Shown here piece after piece: positions 26,126 to 36,100 of a stretch of DNA of 64,000 nucleotides. The first letter of the stretch is position 1, and every line of letters starts with the position of its first letter. This stretch comes from Pedobacter sp. Leaf194 (GTDB lineage Bacteria > Bacteroidota > Bacteroidia > Sphingobacteriales > Sphingobacteriaceae), in the NCBI RefSeq assembly GCF_001423945.1, contig NZ_LMPU01000001.1, positions 989,971-1,053,970 on the forward strand. The letters are read 5' to 3'. The position numbers and the translations under genes were made by a program. The notes below the pieces were generated by a model. That model searched no databases. It worked only from the letters and a program-made list of their open reading frames with translations, and was not told the origin of the DNA.

Positions 26126-26527
26126 ATGGAAAATCAAAATTTAGACGACAGCAACTTGGAAGAAAACCAAAATTTGGGGGGCGGAAATGGAACCGCATCT
26201 GAGCCCGAAACCACAGGTGGCTCTTTTGGGCAAGGACAAAATGAAGGGGGCGGTGCGTCAGGAAATTCAGGTACTGAATCTGGAACCGGAAGCCTGAGTG
26301 GCGACAACGCAGATGCAAACGACCTTGGTGATGAAATTGACGCCAGTGATGCCGATACCGATCAGTTTCTTGATGATGACGATGATACTGATGACTTGGA
26401 TGAACAATTGGATGGAAGCGACGCTGACCAGGATCGGAACGTCGGTTCCGCTTCGGATTTAGATGAAGATGCGCTTTACGATGACGACGAAGATGATGAC
26501 GAAGCAAGCAGGAACGACATCATCTAA
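26126..26527 (+). CDS. Small highly acidic Gly/Asp-rich protein
   Basis: 133 residues from the ATG at 26126; an in-frame start 24 codons earlier lacks support. The first half is rich in Asn, Gly, Glu and Ser; the second half is a run of Asp/Glu-rich segments ('DADTDQFLDDDDDTDDLDEQLDG'). It is probably intrinsically disordered, with no signal peptide. The matching ORF on the opposite strand (His/Arg-rich) is a shadow. I do not recognise a function. Confidence 0.65.
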   Translation: MENQNLDDSNLEENQNLGGGNGTASEPETTGGSFGQGQNEGGGASGNSGTESGTGSLSGDNADANDLGDEIDASDADTDQFLDDDDDTDDLDEQLDGSDADQDRNVGSASDLDEDALYDDDEDDDEASRNDII

Positions 26528-26583
26528 TACAAATTGTAAGCTAAGTTACTTTATGATGTTGTAATCTTAGTTCATGAACGGGG

Positions 26584-26609
26584 AATAGCTGCAAATTGCA
26601 GCTATTTTT
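26584..26609 (+). terminator. Intrinsic terminator
   Basis: AATAGCTGC pairs with GCAGCTATT around a 5-nt loop, with a T-run after it, 56 bp downstream of the acidic-protein gene. The convergent gene's stop codon lies 3 bp beyond. Confidence 0.88.
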
Positions 26610-26612
26610 CAT

Positions 26613-27062
26613 TTATGCCGTATCATTTTTTCGCATAGTGTTAATTATGGATGCGGTAACTATCGCACCAAATAAGTACCAGGCGACTGTTAAAATCTTT
26701 GTCTTATTTGTTTTTGTTACGGGCTCATCATTCAGGCCAATGTTTTTTGGAACTTCAATTGCTCCAATGCCCGCCGTTAAACCTAAAGTTATAGCTTTTG
26801 TCCAGGTGTTATTTTGCTCACCTAATCCAATCAGCGAATAATACAAACCATTACTTACCATATCTCCTGCTAAGGTTGCCGCATAAAGCTTATTGCCGCT
26901 TAATTTTGGCGCACTAACAGCAGAAAGCGTTTTGTTTAAGGCCTGTTCGCCAAGCAAATCGATTCTCGGCGCTTTCGAATCCACTCGTCTCGCGGTTTCA
27001 TGGAGTAAGTTTAGGGCTATTGCGCCTGTAAAGCCGCCCACTAATGCTTGTAATAGTTTCAT
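26613..27062 (-). CDS. Hypothetical membrane protein
   Basis: 149 residues with hydrophobic segments at about 5-20, 60-80, 86-103 and 122-142. The sequence is Gly/Ala-rich ('LVGGFTGAIALNLLHETARR', 'LGLTAGIGAIEVPKNIGLND'). I do not recognise the family. It lies 48 bp beyond the PqiA-like pair on the same strand and may be transcribed with it. Confidence 0.6.
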   Translation of the reverse strand: MKLLQALVGGFTGAIALNLLHETARRVDSKAPRIDLLGEQALNKTLSAVSAPKLSGNKLYAATLAGDMVSNGLYYSLIGLGEQNNTWTKAITLGLTAGIGAIEVPKNIGLNDEPVTKTNKTKILTVAWYLFGAIVTASIINTMRKNDTA

Positions 27063-27109
27063 AATTAATACAAGTTATTTTTGCGGAAAAAAGTTTCGAT
27101 AAATTTCGC

Positions 27110-28432
27110 TTAGATAATCATATCATTCGGCGTCATTCGTTTAAGAATTACCGACAAGATGATTGAATACACAACATATCCCGCAAACACAAAATAACCG
27201 GGCTGTAGCGAAGTATTGTTTTCAGTCATGGTTGTTAAAACATTGTTATGGATTTCGAGGTTGGAAAGCTGACTTTTCAAAATACCATTCAATCCGATGT
27301 ATGTCATCAGTATGCCAACAACCATTACATCTGCCATGTCCCATTTCCCAGATTCGAAAGTTAAATATTTAACAATCTTGTTCTCGGCAAACCGATCTTT
27401 GCCAAGTACATGAATACCCTTTGCCGTTAACCTCAAAATTGGCAATAGAATCACGAAAATTAAAATCAGAACGCCGATTACAACAGAATCTGGCTTTGGC
27501 TGCGAAATTAAAACGCTGATAATATCAACAATGCTTTTACTCTGGAAGAAAAGAACCTGATTTTCGAATGTAATCTTTTCGCCAAGAATTAAAAAGTTAA
27601 GGCTATGTATCCGTGCGTCAACCTCAATTATAGGTGTTGTAGTTCCAACAACAAGAAGTACAAAAGCAAACAACAGCGACATGATAAATAGCGTGTTGTG
27701 TAATTTAACCTGCTTTTTCATGATTAGCCACAAAGCAAGCGCCGCCAGGACGCAGCCAAGCATCGCGAATGATGAATTGTACGTTGCTTTGTTAATTACT
27801 GCAAGTTTATAGTTTATGCGGCTGTTAAACTTAACCGGATCGGATACCAGGTATTTTTTCGCGATATATTTAATTACCGAAGCGCTAGCCACATTTGTAC
27901 TATCGTAAGTTTGGTTTTCGAGCTGTTCCAGTTTACTGGTAGCTATATTTTTTAACCTCTTTTTACTCGCCGGACTGTTAATTTTCGTGATGATGGTTTT
28001 AGCAAAGGCCGGCACCTGAGCATGAATTTTTTTAGGATCTACGAATTGTTTAAACGCAAATTTTGTGAGCTTTCCACTGAGCGTTTTCTGAGGTTTATTA
28101 ATTTCAGATACCGCTTTTGTAACCAGCCCATGTAGCTGATGTTCGACCTCTGCCTGCAGTTCTTTCTTCTGTTTGCCGGTCATATTAAAATCGGTAACCT
28201 GCCGGTTAACAACCTCTACAAGTTTATCACGCCACTGATCAACAGAAAATAAACCGAAAGTTATGTTATTAACCATGCTGTAATCTTCCTTAATCTGCTC
28301 ACGCTCAATGGCATTTTCGTTAAGCCGGTAGCCAAAATAAATGGTTCCGCATAGCAAAACAGACAACCCAATGATGAGAAATACATTAAGTGCGCTTTTT
28401 TTATTGGACGGTGTTTCTTGGTGCGTTGTCAA
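27110..28432 (-). CDS. PqiA-like membrane protein, paralogue B
   Basis: 440 residues. One membrane helix lies at about 14-34, followed by a roughly 190-residue extracytoplasmic region with coiled helices. A C-terminal four-helix membrane domain at about 220-435 resembles the PqiA domain ('GKWDMADVMVVGILMTYIGLNGILKSQ', 'NTSLQPGYFVFAGYVVYSIIL'). PqiA-type proteins work in lipid transport to the outer membrane, but no MCE-domain partner is adjacent. It is a tandem paralogue of the next gene upstream (28473-29798), separated by 40 bp. Confidence 0.65.
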   Translation of the reverse strand: MTTHQETPSNKKSALNVFLIIGLSVLLCGTIYFGYRLNENAIEREQIKEDYSMVNNITFGLFSVDQWRDKLVEVVNRQVTDFNMTGKQKKELQAEVEHQLHGLVTKAVSEINKPQKTLSGKLTKFAFKQFVDPKKIHAQVPAFAKTIITKINSPASKKRLKNIATSKLEQLENQTYDSTNVASASVIKYIAKKYLVSDPVKFNSRINYKLAVINKATYNSSFAMLGCVLAALALWLIMKKQVKLHNTLFIMSLLFAFVLLVVGTTTPIIEVDARIHSLNFLILGEKITFENQVLFFQSKSIVDIISVLISQPKPDSVVIGVLILIFVILLPILRLTAKGIHVLGKDRFAENKIVKYLTFESGKWDMADVMVVGILMTYIGLNGILKSQLSNLEIHNNVLTTMTENNTSLQPGYFVFAGYVVYSIILSVILKRMTPNDMII

Positions 28433-28472
28433 CGTAGTTACAGGTTAATAGTTTAATTGGTATAAACAGCAT

Positions 28473-29798
28473 TTAGTGTGCATCGTGCGGGGTAATAAAT
28501 TTCAATATCGTTGAAAGCGTAAGGCCATACAGCACAAAACTTATAAAAATGATATAACCGGGCTGCAGTGCAGTATTATTCGTGGTAAGCACGGTGAGCG
28601 TATCGCTTTTAATATTCAGGTTTGCCAGCTGGCTTTCCAACAAACCATTTAACCCGATGTAAACCATTAGTATTGCGATCACAATTACATCGGCCATGCT
28701 CCATTTGCCAGATTGAAATGCAAAGTATCTGATAAATTTACTTTCGGCAATTTTCTTCTTACTAAGCAGGTGAATGCCTGTGGATGTAAGTTTCATAACA
28801 GGAAAAAGAATGCTAAAAATCAGGATTAAAATACCCACAAGAATAGAATCGATTGCAGGCTGTTTTACCAACACTTCTACCACATCTAAAATGCTTTTGC
28901 TTTGGAAGAACAAGACCTGGTTTTTAAAAACAACATGTTCGCCCAAGAGCACAAAATCCAGTGTTTTAATTCTTGCATCCACCTCAATCATTGATGCCGT
29001 TAAGCCAATGGCCAGTAAAATGAAAGCGAAAAGTAGCGACATAATAAACAGCGTAGCATGTAACTCAGTGCGTTTTCTAAGCAACCACCACAAGGCTAAT
29101 ACAACAAGGATGCAAACCAACATCACAAATGAGTAAGTGTATGTGGTTGTACGGATTTTATCTAAAGAAGCGGATAGTTTTGTATTAAACTCATCGGTAG
29201 TAGAAACATGGTATTTCTTATATAAGCGATCAACCATGGTGTTTTTTTCCGTCAGCAAGCTGTCGATATCGCCCGTTTGTTGAATGGCATTGAATTGACC
29301 CATCGCCATTTTACTTAATTGCTTTTTGTTTGCAGGGTTATCTACTTTCGCAATAATGGTTTTGGCGAAGCCAGGAACCTGGGCTTTTATATCGTCGGTG
29401 TTTACAAAATTCCTGACTGCAAATTTCGTTAGTTTTCCGCCAACTGTTTTTTGCGGTTTGTTTACAATGGCCTCAGCTTTGTTTATCAGCGCCAAAATAA
29501 TCTGTTCAACCTCTACCTGAAGCTCCTTTTTCTGCTTGGGTGTCATCGTAAAATGGCGAACCTGATGATTTACGATGCCGGAAACTTCCTCTTTCCATTG
29601 GTCTACTGAGAATAAACCGTAAGTGATGTTGTTATAATCCGAGAAATCTTTTTTAATTTCTTCCTGCCGGCTGGAGAGTTCATGCAATTGATAACCGAAA
29701 TAACCCTCTACCGCTAACAAAAGCGTTAAACCGAGTACAAGCAATATTTTTGAAACCACTGAACTTTTCGGTGGGTTTGGTTTAGCTGTTGTTGTCAA
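28473..29798 (-). CDS. PqiA-like membrane protein, paralogue A
   Basis: 441 residues with the same plan as its neighbour: N-terminal helix (about 16-36), extracytoplasmic segment containing shared words such as 'ITYGLFSVDQWKEEVSGIVNHQVRHF' and 'KPQKTVGGKLTKFAVRNFV', then the four-helix PqiA-like domain with 'GKWSMADVIVIAILMVYIGLNGLLESQLANL' and 'NTALQPGYIIFISFVLYGL'. The two genes are an old tandem duplication and probably one operon. The function beyond envelope or lipid transport is inference. Confidence 0.65.
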   Translation of the reverse strand: MTTTAKPNPPKSSVVSKILLVLGLTLLLAVEGYFGYQLHELSSRQEEIKKDFSDYNNITYGLFSVDQWKEEVSGIVNHQVRHFTMTPKQKKELQVEVEQIILALINKAEAIVNKPQKTVGGKLTKFAVRNFVNTDDIKAQVPGFAKTIIAKVDNPANKKQLSKMAMGQFNAIQQTGDIDSLLTEKNTMVDRLYKKYHVSTTDEFNTKLSASLDKIRTTTYTYSFVMLVCILVVLALWWLLRKRTELHATLFIMSLLFAFILLAIGLTASMIEVDARIKTLDFVLLGEHVVFKNQVLFFQSKSILDVVEVLVKQPAIDSILVGILILIFSILFPVMKLTSTGIHLLSKKKIAESKFIRYFAFQSGKWSMADVIVIAILMVYIGLNGLLESQLANLNIKSDTLTVLTTNNTALQPGYIIFISFVLYGLTLSTILKFITPHDAH

Positions 29799-30200
29799 GT
29801 TCTAAGTGCTGCAAATAATGGTTAGGCAATTGACAATAAACGCCAATTGATGAAAATAGTTTTGTTCCACTGGTGTAAAAATTTTTGGCTTGAAAATTCG
29901 ACTAAGCCATGCTAACTTAAAGCAAATGGATGGAAACCGCATACGTGCGTAAAGATCTAAATCCTGCTGACAATTTTATCCTAAAGGCTGGCTTGACTGA
30001 AACTGTTTGGTAAAAAAAATAAATTTAATATTACAGCAAGGTGCGTCAAATTTTCGAAACTTTCGGTTTAAACGACAACAATTGAGCGAAGTACCTTTAT
30101 TTTAAATAAGTTGACTATTCATTCCCTTATTAATTATTGTATAAATATATTTGCCATTATGATTTGAATTTTTCAAGTCAGTCATTCCAAATTTTAAGCA
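29799..30200. promoter_or_regulatory. Divergent promoter region
   Basis: This 402-bp gap separates the leftward PqiA-like operon from rightward kduI. TATATTTG at 30146-30153 fits the -7 consensus TAnnTTTG, 48 bp before kduI, but no well-spaced -33 TTG is visible. I see no gene. Confidence 0.4.
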
Positions 30201-31040
30201 ATGAATAAATTCGAAAGCCGTTACGCTCAAAGTCCGAAAGAAGTTAAACAAATGGATACCGCTTCTCTGCGTGATAATTTTTTAATTGAAAATGTTTTTG
30301 AGGCCAATCAGGTGAATCTTACCCTATCGCATTTCGATAGATATATTGTTGGTGGTGCAATGCCTGTAAACGAGAAGTTAGACTTGCCTAACCCCGACGA
30401 TTTGAAAGCAAACTTTTTTTTGGAAAGGAGAGAATTAGGTATTATTAATGTTGGTGGCAAAGCAGTTGTAAAGGCAGACGGCACAACATTCGAACTTGAT
30501 TATAAGGAGGCTTTATACATTGGTAAAGGCACAAAAGATGTTTCCTTTAAATCGGTAGATAGCGGGAAGCCTGCAAAACTATACATCAATTCAGCACCGG
30601 CACACCACACTTATCCAACGAAGAAAGTAAGCAAAGCTGATGCAGAAATTGTAGAATTAGGTACGCCAGAAACGGCCAATCACCGGGTGATAAATAAGCT
30701 TTTGGTAAATAGTGTTTTGCCAACATGCCAACTTCAAATGGGTATGACAGAGTTAAAATCGGGAAGTGTTTGGAATACTATGCCTGCACATACGCACGAC
30801 AGGCGGATGGAAGCTTATTTTTATTTTGAAGTTCCACAGGGACAGAGTGTTTGTCATTTTATGGGTCAGCCACAGGAAACACGCCACATCTGGATGCAGA
30901 ATGACCAGGCAGTGATATCTCCAAACTGGTCAATCCATTCTGGTGCAGGCACAAGCAATTACACCTTTATCTGGGGTATGGCCGGCGAAAACCTGGATTA
31001 TGGCGACATGGATCATTGCGCCATAACAGAATTGAAGTAG
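30201..31040 (+). CDS. kduI: 5-dehydro-4-deoxy-D-glucuronate isomerase
   Basis: A 279-residue cytoplasmic cupin enzyme. It isomerises 5-keto-4-deoxyuronate to 3-deoxy-D-glycero-2,5-hexodiulosonate in pectin and glycosaminoglycan breakdown. Family features are FFLERRELGIINVGG, ALYIGKGTKDVSF, and the metal-binding region MPAHTHDRRMEAYFYFEVP with two His and a Glu, followed by HFMGQPQETRHIWMQNDQAVISPNWSIHSG. Its length matches KduI. The gene for the next step, kduD, starts 56 bp downstream. Confidence 0.95.
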   Translation: MNKFESRYAQSPKEVKQMDTASLRDNFLIENVFEANQVNLTLSHFDRYIVGGAMPVNEKLDLPNPDDLKANFFLERRELGIINVGGKAVVKADGTTFELDYKEALYIGKGTKDVSFKSVDSGKPAKLYINSAPAHHTYPTKKVSKADAEIVELGTPETANHRVINKLLVNSVLPTCQLQMGMTELKSGSVWNTMPAHTHDRRMEAYFYFEVPQGQSVCHFMGQPQETRHIWMQNDQAVISPNWSIHSGAGTSNYTFIWGMAGENLDYGDMDHCAITELK

Positions 31041-31096
31041 CCATTCGATGTGAAATAATTTAACAGAACTTAATACTAATTAGCAAGAAGAATAAA

Positions 31097-31861
31097 ATGG
31101 CTGACATATTCGATTTAACGGGTAAAATTGCGCTGGTTACCGGCTGTAAAAGAGGTATTGGCAAAGCGATGGCTTTGGCGCTGGCAGAAGCCGGAGCAGA
31201 TATTATTGGCGTTTCTGCAAGTTTAGAACTAAACGGTAGTGCTGTAGAGCAGGAGGTGAAAGCGCTGGGCAGGAAATTTTACGCTTATCAATGTGATTTC
31301 GGTAAACGTGAGGCAACTTTAGAGTTTGCAGCAAAAGTGAAAGCAGATCATCCTGTTATTGATATTCTGGTAAATAATGCCGGAACTATTTTACGCAAGC
31401 CTATTGCCGAACATCCTGATGAAATGTGGGATGAAGTGATTGCGGTAAATCAAAATGCGCCTTTTATTTTAACCAGAGAAATTGGCAGGGATATGGTGGC
31501 GAGAGGGAGCGGCAAGGTCATTTTTACGGCTTCGCTTTTGTCATTTCAAGGCGGGATTACTGTTCCGGGTTATGCGGCAAGTAAAGGCGCCATTGCATCT
31601 TTAACAAAAGCTTTTGCAAATGAGTGGGCATCCAAAGGGGTAAATGTTAACGCGATTGCGCCAGGTTATATCGCAACGGATAATACTTCTGCTTTACGCG
31701 ATGATGAGGAGCGAAGTACTTCGATTCTATCTCGCATCCCGGCCGGAAGGTGGGGAACGCCCGAAGATTTTAAAGGACCTACCATTTTCCTGGCTTCAAA
31801 AGCAGGAGATTATGTTCACGGAACAATTTTAACTGTAGATGGCGGCTGGATGGGAAGGTAG
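31097..31861 (+). CDS. kduD: 2-deoxy-D-gluconate 3-dehydrogenase (SDR)
   Basis: A 254-residue short-chain dehydrogenase. The NAD(P)-binding motif is VTGCKRGIGKAMA (about 15-27), NNAG lies at about 91-94, and the active-site residues are Ser in 'FTASLLSFQGG' and the YAASK motif at about 156-160. The 'GRWGTPEDFKGPTIFLAS..DYVHGTILTVDGGWMGR' ending is typical of KduD. With KduI it converts unsaturated uronate products to 2-keto-3-deoxygluconate. No KdgK or KdgA gene lies in this window. Confidence 0.92.
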   Translation: MADIFDLTGKIALVTGCKRGIGKAMALALAEAGADIIGVSASLELNGSAVEQEVKALGRKFYAYQCDFGKREATLEFAAKVKADHPVIDILVNNAGTILRKPIAEHPDEMWDEVIAVNQNAPFILTREIGRDMVARGSGKVIFTASLLSFQGGITVPGYAASKGAIASLTKAFANEWASKGVNVNAIAPGYIATDNTSALRDDEERSTSILSRIPAGRWGTPEDFKGPTIFLASKAGDYVHGTILTVDGGWMGR

Positions 31862-31898
31862 TTCCCGCTGCTGCGATTATTAGGTTGCAAATAAATAA

Positions 31899-31943
31899 AA
31901 TGCCGGAAGTTTGAGATAGTAGTCTAACCAAACTTCCGGCATT
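31899..31943. terminator. Strong hairpin between convergent genes
   Basis: A perfect 15-bp stem (31899-31913 with 31929-31943) and a 15-nt loop lie between kduD and the carbonic anhydrase gene. T-rich tails follow on both strands (TGCTTTT on plus, TTTATTTATTTG on minus), so it can serve as a bidirectional terminator. Confidence 0.85.
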
Positions 31944-32030
31944 TGCTTTTAAAAAAAAAATTAGGCGTAACATCGTTGCCACGATAGATTTTGAAAGCTA
32001 AATCGGTTACTATTATTTAACTGATTGCAA

Positions 32031-32657
32031 CTAATAGAGGTTGTAAATTTCTCTAATGTCTTTCAATATCGCCTCAAAATCAATTTTTAAATCTACCAGT
32101 TTCCCAGTTCTAATGTCGAAAACCCATCCGTGAACTGTTAAGCCACGCTGTGTGATGGCTTCCTGAACGGCTGCGGTTTTTAATAAGTTTACGCATTGCT
32201 CCTGAACATTAAGTTCTACGAGCCTGTCGTACCGTTTTCCTTCATCTTCTATTGCGTTTAGTTCATCTCTATAAATACGGTATACATCTCTGATGTTTCT
32301 CAGCCAGGGGTTTAAAATCCCCATGTCTGCAGGTTGCATCGCCGCCTTAACCCCGCCACAATTGTAGTGACCGCAAACAACGATATGATTCACTTTCAGG
32401 TGGCGAACCGAATAGTTTAAAACCGTCATAACGTTTAAATCAACGTTGTTTACAAGGTTTGCCACGTTCCTATGCACAAAAGCCTGGCCTGGCTGGATGC
32501 CCATCAGGTCTTCTGCGGTAACGCGGCTATCAGAACAGCCGATGTATAAAAATTCCGGTGTCTGGCCTTTAGATAATTCTGTGAAATAATCTGGATTGAT
32601 CGACAATTTATCCGAAATCCATTTTTCGTTGTTCTTAAATACATCTTCTACTTTCAT
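32031..32657 (-). CDS. Beta-class carbonic anhydrase
   Basis: A 208-residue zinc enzyme that interconverts CO2 and bicarbonate. The zinc and catalytic residues are visible: Cys41, Asp43 and Arg45 in IGCSDSRV, then His97 and Cys100 in CGHYNCGG. The substrate-pocket segment QAFVHRNVANLV follows the first motif. The length and the C-terminal 'GWVFDIRTGKLVDLKID' are usual for the plant-type clade found in bacteria. It is a single gene convergent with kduD. Confidence 0.96.
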   Translation of the reverse strand: MKVEDVFKNNEKWISDKLSINPDYFTELSKGQTPEFLYIGCSDSRVTAEDLMGIQPGQAFVHRNVANLVNNVDLNVMTVLNYSVRHLKVNHIVVCGHYNCGGVKAAMQPADMGILNPWLRNIRDVYRIYRDELNAIEDEGKRYDRLVELNVQEQCVNLLKTAAVQEAITQRGLTVHGWVFDIRTGKLVDLKIDFEAILKDIREIYNLY

Positions 32658-33162
32658 TCTTCTAATTTTATAGGGTTGTAATAATTTAAGATTTATTCTG
32701 CGATAAAACTAAAGAAACATTTCCTGTTTTCCATTAATTCCTAACTGTTAAAATTCTCTTAAAAAATAGACGCTTTGCACTTTAAATTGAGGTACAATCC
32801 AGCTTCGCTAATGACCAAGCTGCGAACTGATTGGTTTTAATTATAGTTTGATATTAATCAAGTCGTTCACTTTATCAGGCTTTTTTTGCTGTTTTTACCG
32901 TATATTTTCTCGTTTATATTAAAATAGTTGAGTTTTATTCAACTTATTGTTTTGTTTTTATTGTTAGAGCTTGTCATTATTACTTTTAAGTAATTAAATA
33001 GTGGATATTTTATATATTTCTTCCATTTTCGATAAGAAAATCTCGATAGTTAATTAACTTATTGTAGCAGTATATTACCATTAGCGGTTTTTTGTTCGTT
33101 TTAATATCTGTTTTGTAATAAATTCGTGATAATTAAACCTAAAATCAACTAAACCTATTGTT
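32658..33162. other. Intergenic region with divergent promoters
   Basis: 505 bp separate the carbonic anhydrase and the second susC. The DNA is very AT-rich. A small hairpin (GTTGA..TCAAC) lies near 32928-32944. I find no gene and no LacI-type operator, so this SusCD pair is probably controlled differently from the first. Confidence 0.4.
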
Positions 33163-36100
33163 ATGAAGAGAAAATTACTCTTAATTTCTTTTCTGGTGCT
33201 TTACCTTGCCCAAGGTATTTATGCACAGGATCGTACAATCACTGGTACCGTAGTGGGAAAAGATGACGGATTGCCGCTTCCGGGCGTTACCGTTTCTGCA
33301 AAAGGCATTAAAGCCATGACCACAACCGGCGCCAGCGGAACCTTTAAACTTTCCCTGCCCGCCAGCGCAACAGAATTAACTTTCAGCTTTCTTGGCTATT
33401 CTACTCAAATTGTTTCTGTTAGTGGTACAGACCTTAAAGTGTCTATGGCGGTAGATTCCAAACAACTATCGGACGTGGTAGTAACCGGTGTTGGTACTGC
33501 AACAGACAAAAGAAAAATCGGCGTGGATGTGGCAACTTTATCATCAAAAAACTTTGCGAAAAGTGTGGTAACCGGCTCGGTAGAACAAGCACTCCAGGGC
33601 CAGATAGCCGGTGCGGTTATTCGTACAGGTTCCGGGCAGCCAGGCGATGGGGCTTCAATTATTCTCCGTGGTATTAATACGTTGGGTAGCACATACCCGA
33701 TGATTTTGGTTGATGGGGTAGAAGTTTCTGACTTAAACGGACTCGACCCAAGTTTGGTAGAACGTGTAGAGGTAGTTAAAGGTGCCGCCGCAGGCATGCT
33801 TTATGGTGCGCAAGGTGGAAATGGCGTTATCCAGGTTTTTACCAAAAAAGGAACAAGAGGAACTGCGCCTACAATTAATTTCAGTTCAAAATTTAGTTCC
33901 GATCAAATCATACAGGGAGACGACCTCCTGGCTAAATACCATCATTATGTTACCGATGGTCAGGGCTATATTTTAGACAACAACGGCGTAAGAATTGCCC
34001 GCGGTTCTGACGGCAAATACACCGAGCCGGCACTTTTATCGGGGGCAACTACGGTAAATAATAAGCCGTATCTGGAGCCTGTTTACGATCACCTCAAACA
34101 AGCATTCAGAACGGCTTCAACTTACAATAATAACCTGAGTATTTCGGGCGGTGGAGATAAGTCTGATTACTCGATTAACGTATCCAGACTAGATCAGCAA
34201 AACGTAATGAACAACAAACTTACCAGGCATACTGCCGGTATCAATTTGGGTGTGGAGCTGTTTAAAAACTTTACCTTAAGGTCAACCTCACAAGCCATAA
34301 TTGAAGATGAGAACTTAATTTCAGGAAATCGTTTTCCGCTTTTGAACTCCTATCAGTTTATCGATTTTACGTTTAGGGATGCCTTGGGAAATCTTATCGT
34401 ACAGCCAAAAGAAGAAAACCAAAGTAACTCACTTGCCGAAAATGACTGGCACGTACGAAAAGATAAATCAACCCGGTTTGTACAAAGTTTAAACCTTAAT
34501 TACAAGTTCCCGAAATTTGTTGAGCTAGATTATAAAGTTGGTTTAGATTACTATGCCTTAAATAACCTCGATTATTATAAAAACCAGACATCAACAGGAC
34601 AGGATCTTTATTTTGGAACACGGGAAGGTTCTTACGAGCAAAGCAACACCAGGAATACCAAATTCAATTCAATTGCTTCGGTATTTTTCAGAACCGACTT
34701 TGTAAAAGATTTCAATTCGAAATTACCGGTTACGACCTCAACGCAGGTTTCTTATGACGTGCGTAAAGAAGGTTATAACTATTTTAACGGAAGAGGAGTG
34801 GGTTTGCCTTCTTATCCACCGTACAACATCAACGTTGCAACAACAAAGACAGCAACCGGCAACTCAAACGCTTTTTTAAGCTATGGCCTTTTGTTTAATC
34901 AGAGCATCGATTGGGGAACTTTGGCGGGAGTATCCGTTGGGGTAAGGTCCGATTATTCATCAGAATTTGGTGCTGGTGGTAAGGCTTTTACATTTCCAAG
35001 AGGAACCGCTTATTTTAACCCTTCAGATTTGTTAAAATTATCCTGGTTGCCACAGTGGAAAGTCCGAGCAGCCTATGGAGAAGCCGGAATTCAACCGGGA
35101 AGATATGCCCGTCAGGTAACCTTAGATGCTGGGACCTTAGGCGATGGCAGTTATTTAACACTTCCGGGTACGGCCAGTAACCCTTTTTTACGGGTGCAGA
35201 CATCTAAAGAGTTTGAAGCAGGGACTGATTTTGTGCTCGCAAACAACAACAAAGCCTGGGTGAGTAGGATAGCGGTTACAGCTACATATTGGAAGCGGGA
35301 AAGTGGCGATGTAATCCAGGCAGCCGATTTATCTCCATCAACAGGCTATGTTGCGATAAACGATAACTTAATGACGCTAAAATCCAGTGGCTACGAATTT
35401 AGTGCTGACGCAACCATGCTTCAAAAAAAGAACCTAACCTGGAATTTCGGCATTCGCTTCGCACATTCTCAAACCATTGTGGATAAAATTGCAAATGGCC
35501 AGGATGTGGTTTCAGGCAACTTTGCCTTAAAAGCGGGCGAACGCTTCGGTATCTTTTATGGGCAGGTTCCGCTATCATCAGTAGATCAGTTAAAACCTGA
35601 TGGTTCACGTTATATTGCTGCGGCAAATGTTGGAGATTATGAGTTGGTTAATGGGTTTGTAACCAATAAAACGACAAAGCAAGTTCTCGTTACAGGTAGC
35701 GATGATAAGAAAAATATGGGCGACCCAACACCGAAGTTTACCATGTCGTTTATAAACAGTTTCAACATTTATCAAAATTTAAGTCTCTCGTTTCAGTTCG
35801 ATTGGAATTACGGAAACAAGGTTTACAATTTAACTCGCCAATGGTTATATAGAGATCAGCTGGCTGCAGATTTTGATAAGGAAGTTACTGTTAACGGTCA
35901 GACCGGTGCGTTTACCGCCTATTACGGAAGTTTGTACAACTCAACAAATCCAATTAGCTGGTTTGCAGAAAGCGGTTCGTTCCTGCGCCTGAGAGATTTG
36001 TCCTTATCATACAACCTTCGTAATGCTTTAAATATCAAATGGGCTAAAACGGTTTCAGTAACCGCTTCGGCCAGAAATATTTTAACCATCACCAAATACA

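Noticed and set aside
26112..26507. His/Arg-rich minus-strand ORF of 131 codons
   Set aside because: It is the exact complement of the Asp/Glu-rich repetitive gene on the plus strand, which explains its odd composition.
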